A DNA stretch of 15,463 bases from Ardenticatenaceae bacterium (GTDB lineage Bacteria > Chloroflexota > Anaerolineae > Promineifilales > Promineifilaceae), in NCBI GenBank assembly GCA_020634495.1, contig JACKBR010000078.1, positions 1-15,463 of the forward strand. Reading direction: 5' to 3'. A program made the position numbers and the translations under genes. The first letter of the stretch is position 1. Every line of letters begins with the position of its first letter. The notes beneath the pieces are model-generated. The model did no database searches. It was given only the letters and a program-made list of their open reading frames with translations, and had not been told where the DNA came from. This document shows positions 14,043-15,463 of the stretch, in pieces.

Positions 14043-14118
14043 GAGATCACCTCCAGACCACAGGATAAACGAGATAGCTTTCTTTGCAGTTTACGGCCGT
14101 GCGCTTTCAGGGATGCGT

Positions 14119-14712
14119 TTATTCATTATCAAAGGGGAACCATTTGGCTATTAATTTAAAACTGGCAAGAAATAAGCCAACAAGCAAACTTAGAACTTCG
14201 ATCAGAAACAAACTTGTTCTGAAAACAAAGCCACAGGGTTCATTTTCAGCCATCTGCCAAACTTCACCGGTCTCTGTAACTGCAACTGAAACAATTGGGC
14301 CAGGGCACCATTCCCCAGCGATGGGAGCAGTTTGGCAATCAACTATTGAGCCAGCCCTATCTTGCATTAAACTCAAAATTTCTGCCGAACAATATTCACC
14401 AAAATTTCTAGTCTCATGCTGATTTTCGGTTGACCATTGTCGCCCATCTTCAAGCCATTGAAGCATATACGTTTCGCCATTAGCTGCTTGAATGCGTATA
14501 TCTGGATCGAAAAACCCCAGGCTGCTCAAACTTTCAATCGCAACGGCTGGAACTGGCAGAGCAGGCAATGCGACAGGTGGTACAAGTCTTTGTGTAGGCA
14601 GACTTTCTCGCCAGCTAATGATTGATCCGACCACTAAGCCGATTAGCAAACAGATCACGATGATTTGCCAGCCACGTAATCCCCGCCACCACTCTATAAC
14701 TTTTCTGATCAT
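14119..14712 (-). CDS. Unrecognised protein with two membrane segments and a Cys-containing extracytoplasmic domain
   Basis: I do not recognise a family. The 197-residue product starts with a basic, Trp-rich stretch (MIRKVIEWWRGLRGWQ), then a membrane helix (about 16-33), a Pro/Ala/Val-rich linker (LVPPVALPALPVPAVAIE), a soluble domain of about 100 residues containing four Cys (in FGEYCSAEI, IVDCQTAP, GEWCPGP and NEPCGF), and a second membrane helix (about 165-188) before the tail KWFPFDNE. The four Cys could form two disulphides if the domain is outside the cytoplasm, as basic residues at both ends suggest. AGGAGGG eight bases before ATG 14712 supports the start. It is upstream of the FG-GAP protein on the same strand with a 76-base gap. 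Codon use is somewhat more AT-rich than its neighbours and it carries no ACGGCCGT, hinting at a different history. Confidence 0.75.
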   Translation of the reverse strand: MIRKVIEWWRGLRGWQIIVICLLIGLVVGSIISWRESLPTQRLVPPVALPALPVPAVAIESLSSLGFFDPDIRIQAANGETYMLQWLEDGRQWSTENQHETRNFGEYCSAEILSLMQDRAGSIVDCQTAPIAGEWCPGPIVSVAVTETGEVWQMAENEPCGFVFRTSLFLIEVLSLLVGLFLASFKLIAKWFPFDNE

Positions 14713-14867
14713 TGCGACAACCCTCCTGTTGTCTCCTGCCAGTTTAAATTCGCTAGCAGCATGACGAAATTGCCAGCCACAGCGAATAGAATTACAAAAT
14801 GTTTCTCTTTTTCGATTATCCGGCTAATAACCAGCTGATCGCAGCCATTTCGCCTTAATTCCTACAA

Positions 14868-14928
14868 AATCTGCGCAATCTGCGCTAATCTGCGGATTCT
14901 TTCTCTTATCCCTCAGTGCCCTCTGTGG
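14868..14928. repeat. CTCTGCG/AATCTGCG-type dispersed repeat
   Basis: AATCTGCG, AATCTGCGCTAATCTGCGG and CTCTGTGGCT follow one another, in the same style as the repeats at 6829, 8811 and 9447. It directly abuts the stop of the acyl-CoA dehydrogenase-family gene and lies 156 bases upstream of the 14712 start. The rest of that gap (14713-14867) shows no convincing element. Confidence 0.55.
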
Positions 14929-15463
14929 CTAATCCTCAAACTCGGCGATGGCGGCGCGGCCGACCATTTCCAGGGCGGTGTCGCCGGACGGCGGCTGCAT
15001 AGCCCCGGCGCGCACGTCGCGGAAGTATCGTTCCAGCGGCAGCGCCTTGGTGATGCTGCTGCCTCCGGCAATGCGCAGCGCCTGGTCGGTCACCTTGTTG
15101 GCCGTTTCTGTGACCATCGTTTTTGCAGCGGCAATGCGGGCCGACATTTTTCTGCGGTCAGCGTCGTCGCCCGTCCACTCTGCCGCCACATCAAACAGCA
15201 GCGAGCGCGCTGCTTGCAGCGCCACGTCAATCTCGCCAATTTGCCGCTGGATTTTGGGCAGCGTGGCAATCGGTTTGCCCAAAGCCGTGGGCACACGCTC
15301 CAGGGCAAACTGGATCACCCGATTGCGCGCCGCCATAGCCGCGCCCAGGTAAATTGTTGACATAATCATTGGGAACCAGACGTTGGGCTTCACTTTGGCA
15401 TCGCCGCGCTCAACGACGTAATTTTGGGGAATGTGTACGTCGGTGAAGACCACATCGTGGCTG
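14929..15463 (-). CDS. Acyl-CoA dehydrogenase family protein, C-terminal part
   Basis: The frame is open to the right window edge (Ser-His-Asp precede the GTG at 15453), so about 178 C-terminal residues are present and the N-terminal FAD-binding part lies outside. Visible family features are VVFTDVHIPQNYVV at the end of the middle beta domain; the helix LPKIQRQIGEIDVALQAARS, typical of the C-terminal helical domain; and the closing segment QALRIAGGSSITKALPLERYFRDVRAG. Members are flavoenzymes oxidising acyl-CoA thioesters, and some relatives are monooxygenases or act on non-CoA substrates. The catalytic base position cannot be judged from this part. It could serve CoA-ester catabolism together with the hydratase-family gene at 6888, but the two are distant and on opposite strands. 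Confidence 0.88.
   Translation of the reverse strand, partial: SHDVVFTDVHIPQNYVVERGDAKVKPNVWFPMIMSTIYLGAAMAARNRVIQFALERVPTALGKPIATLPKIQRQIGEIDVALQAARSLLFDVAAEWTGDDADRRKMSARIAAAKTMVTETANKVTDQALRIAGGSSITKALPLERYFRDVRAGAMQPPSGDTALEMVGRAAIAEFED

Larger units (their letters stand above)
20..14100. repeat. Highly iterated palindromic octamer ACGGCCGT, 25 exact copies
   Basis: Exact copies begin at 20, 420, 1072, 1435, 2123, 2576, 3811, 4460, 4667, 6232, 8759, 9020, 9137, 9418, 10141, 10568, 11016, 11952, 12144, 12501, 12870, 13042, 13180, 13755 and 14093. Equal base use predicts about 0.24 copies in this length. Twenty-three are in coding sequence and two (420, 14093) are between genes. In coding sequence the octamer is read in all three frames (Thr-Ala-Val, Asn/Asp/Tyr-Gly-Arg, Arg-Pro), so selection on protein sequence cannot explain it. 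Near copies are TCGGCCGT at 3030 and GCGGCCGT at 6025 and 7221. Confidence 0.9.

Overview
This looks like a chromosomal segment of a bacterium of moderately high GC content with ordinary sigma-70-type promoters and AAGGAGG ribosome binding sites. It has an aerobic phenylacetyl-CoA epoxidase cluster, numerous intergenic dispersed repeats and one extraordinarily frequent octamer, ACGGCCGT. The overall style (heterodimeric ABC exporters, small membrane protein plus winged-helix pairs, FG-GAP proteins, CTCTGCG-type intergenic repeats) reminds me of Chloroflexota such as Anaerolineae-like lineages. That assignment is an inference with low to moderate confidence. I see no phage, integrase, transposase, CRISPR, tRNA or rRNA.

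Layout. Positions 1-377 hold the C-terminal end of an endonuclease/exonuclease/phosphatase-family protein. A 547-base non-coding stretch (378-924) follows. It carries a good promoter, a possible 23-codon leader peptide with its own Shine-Dalgarno sequence, several mutually exclusive hairpins and a 28-base dyad. It leads into two tandem ABC half-exporters (925-2691, 2758-4548) whose ATPase motifs are complementary, as in a heterodimer with one degenerate site. Convergent to them is a two-gene unit (4612-5545, minus strand): a six-helix membrane protein overlapped by a small winged-helix regulator, behind a near-consensus promoter. A potassium-channel-like protein (5661-6731, minus) has an altered selectivity filter.

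The centre (6888-10864, plus) is a phenylacetate-type catabolic group: an enoyl-CoA hydratase/isomerase-family protein, then paaA, a double-length paaB, paaC and paaD. These encode parts of the oxygenase that epoxidises phenylacetyl-CoA. The reductase gene paaE is not in the window. The intergenic gaps here are filled by two families of dispersed imperfect inverted repeats, and paaB, paaC and paaD have no visible Shine-Dalgarno sequence.

The right side is all on the minus strand: a SulP-family anion transporter with a STAS domain (10937-12673), a membrane-anchored protein with seven FG-GAP/VCBS calcium-loop repeats (12795-14042), an unrecognised protein with two membrane segments (14119-14712), and the C-terminal part of an acyl-CoA dehydrogenase-family protein running off the edge (14929-15463).

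The most striking signals are: (1) 25 exact copies of the palindrome ACGGCCGT in 15.5 kb, used in all three reading frames, comparable in kind to the cyanobacterial HIP1 element; (2) the structured leader of the ABC exporter operon, which looks like a ribosome-controlled attenuator; (3) the tandem-duplicated PaaB and a PaaC that keeps a full set of possible metal ligands.
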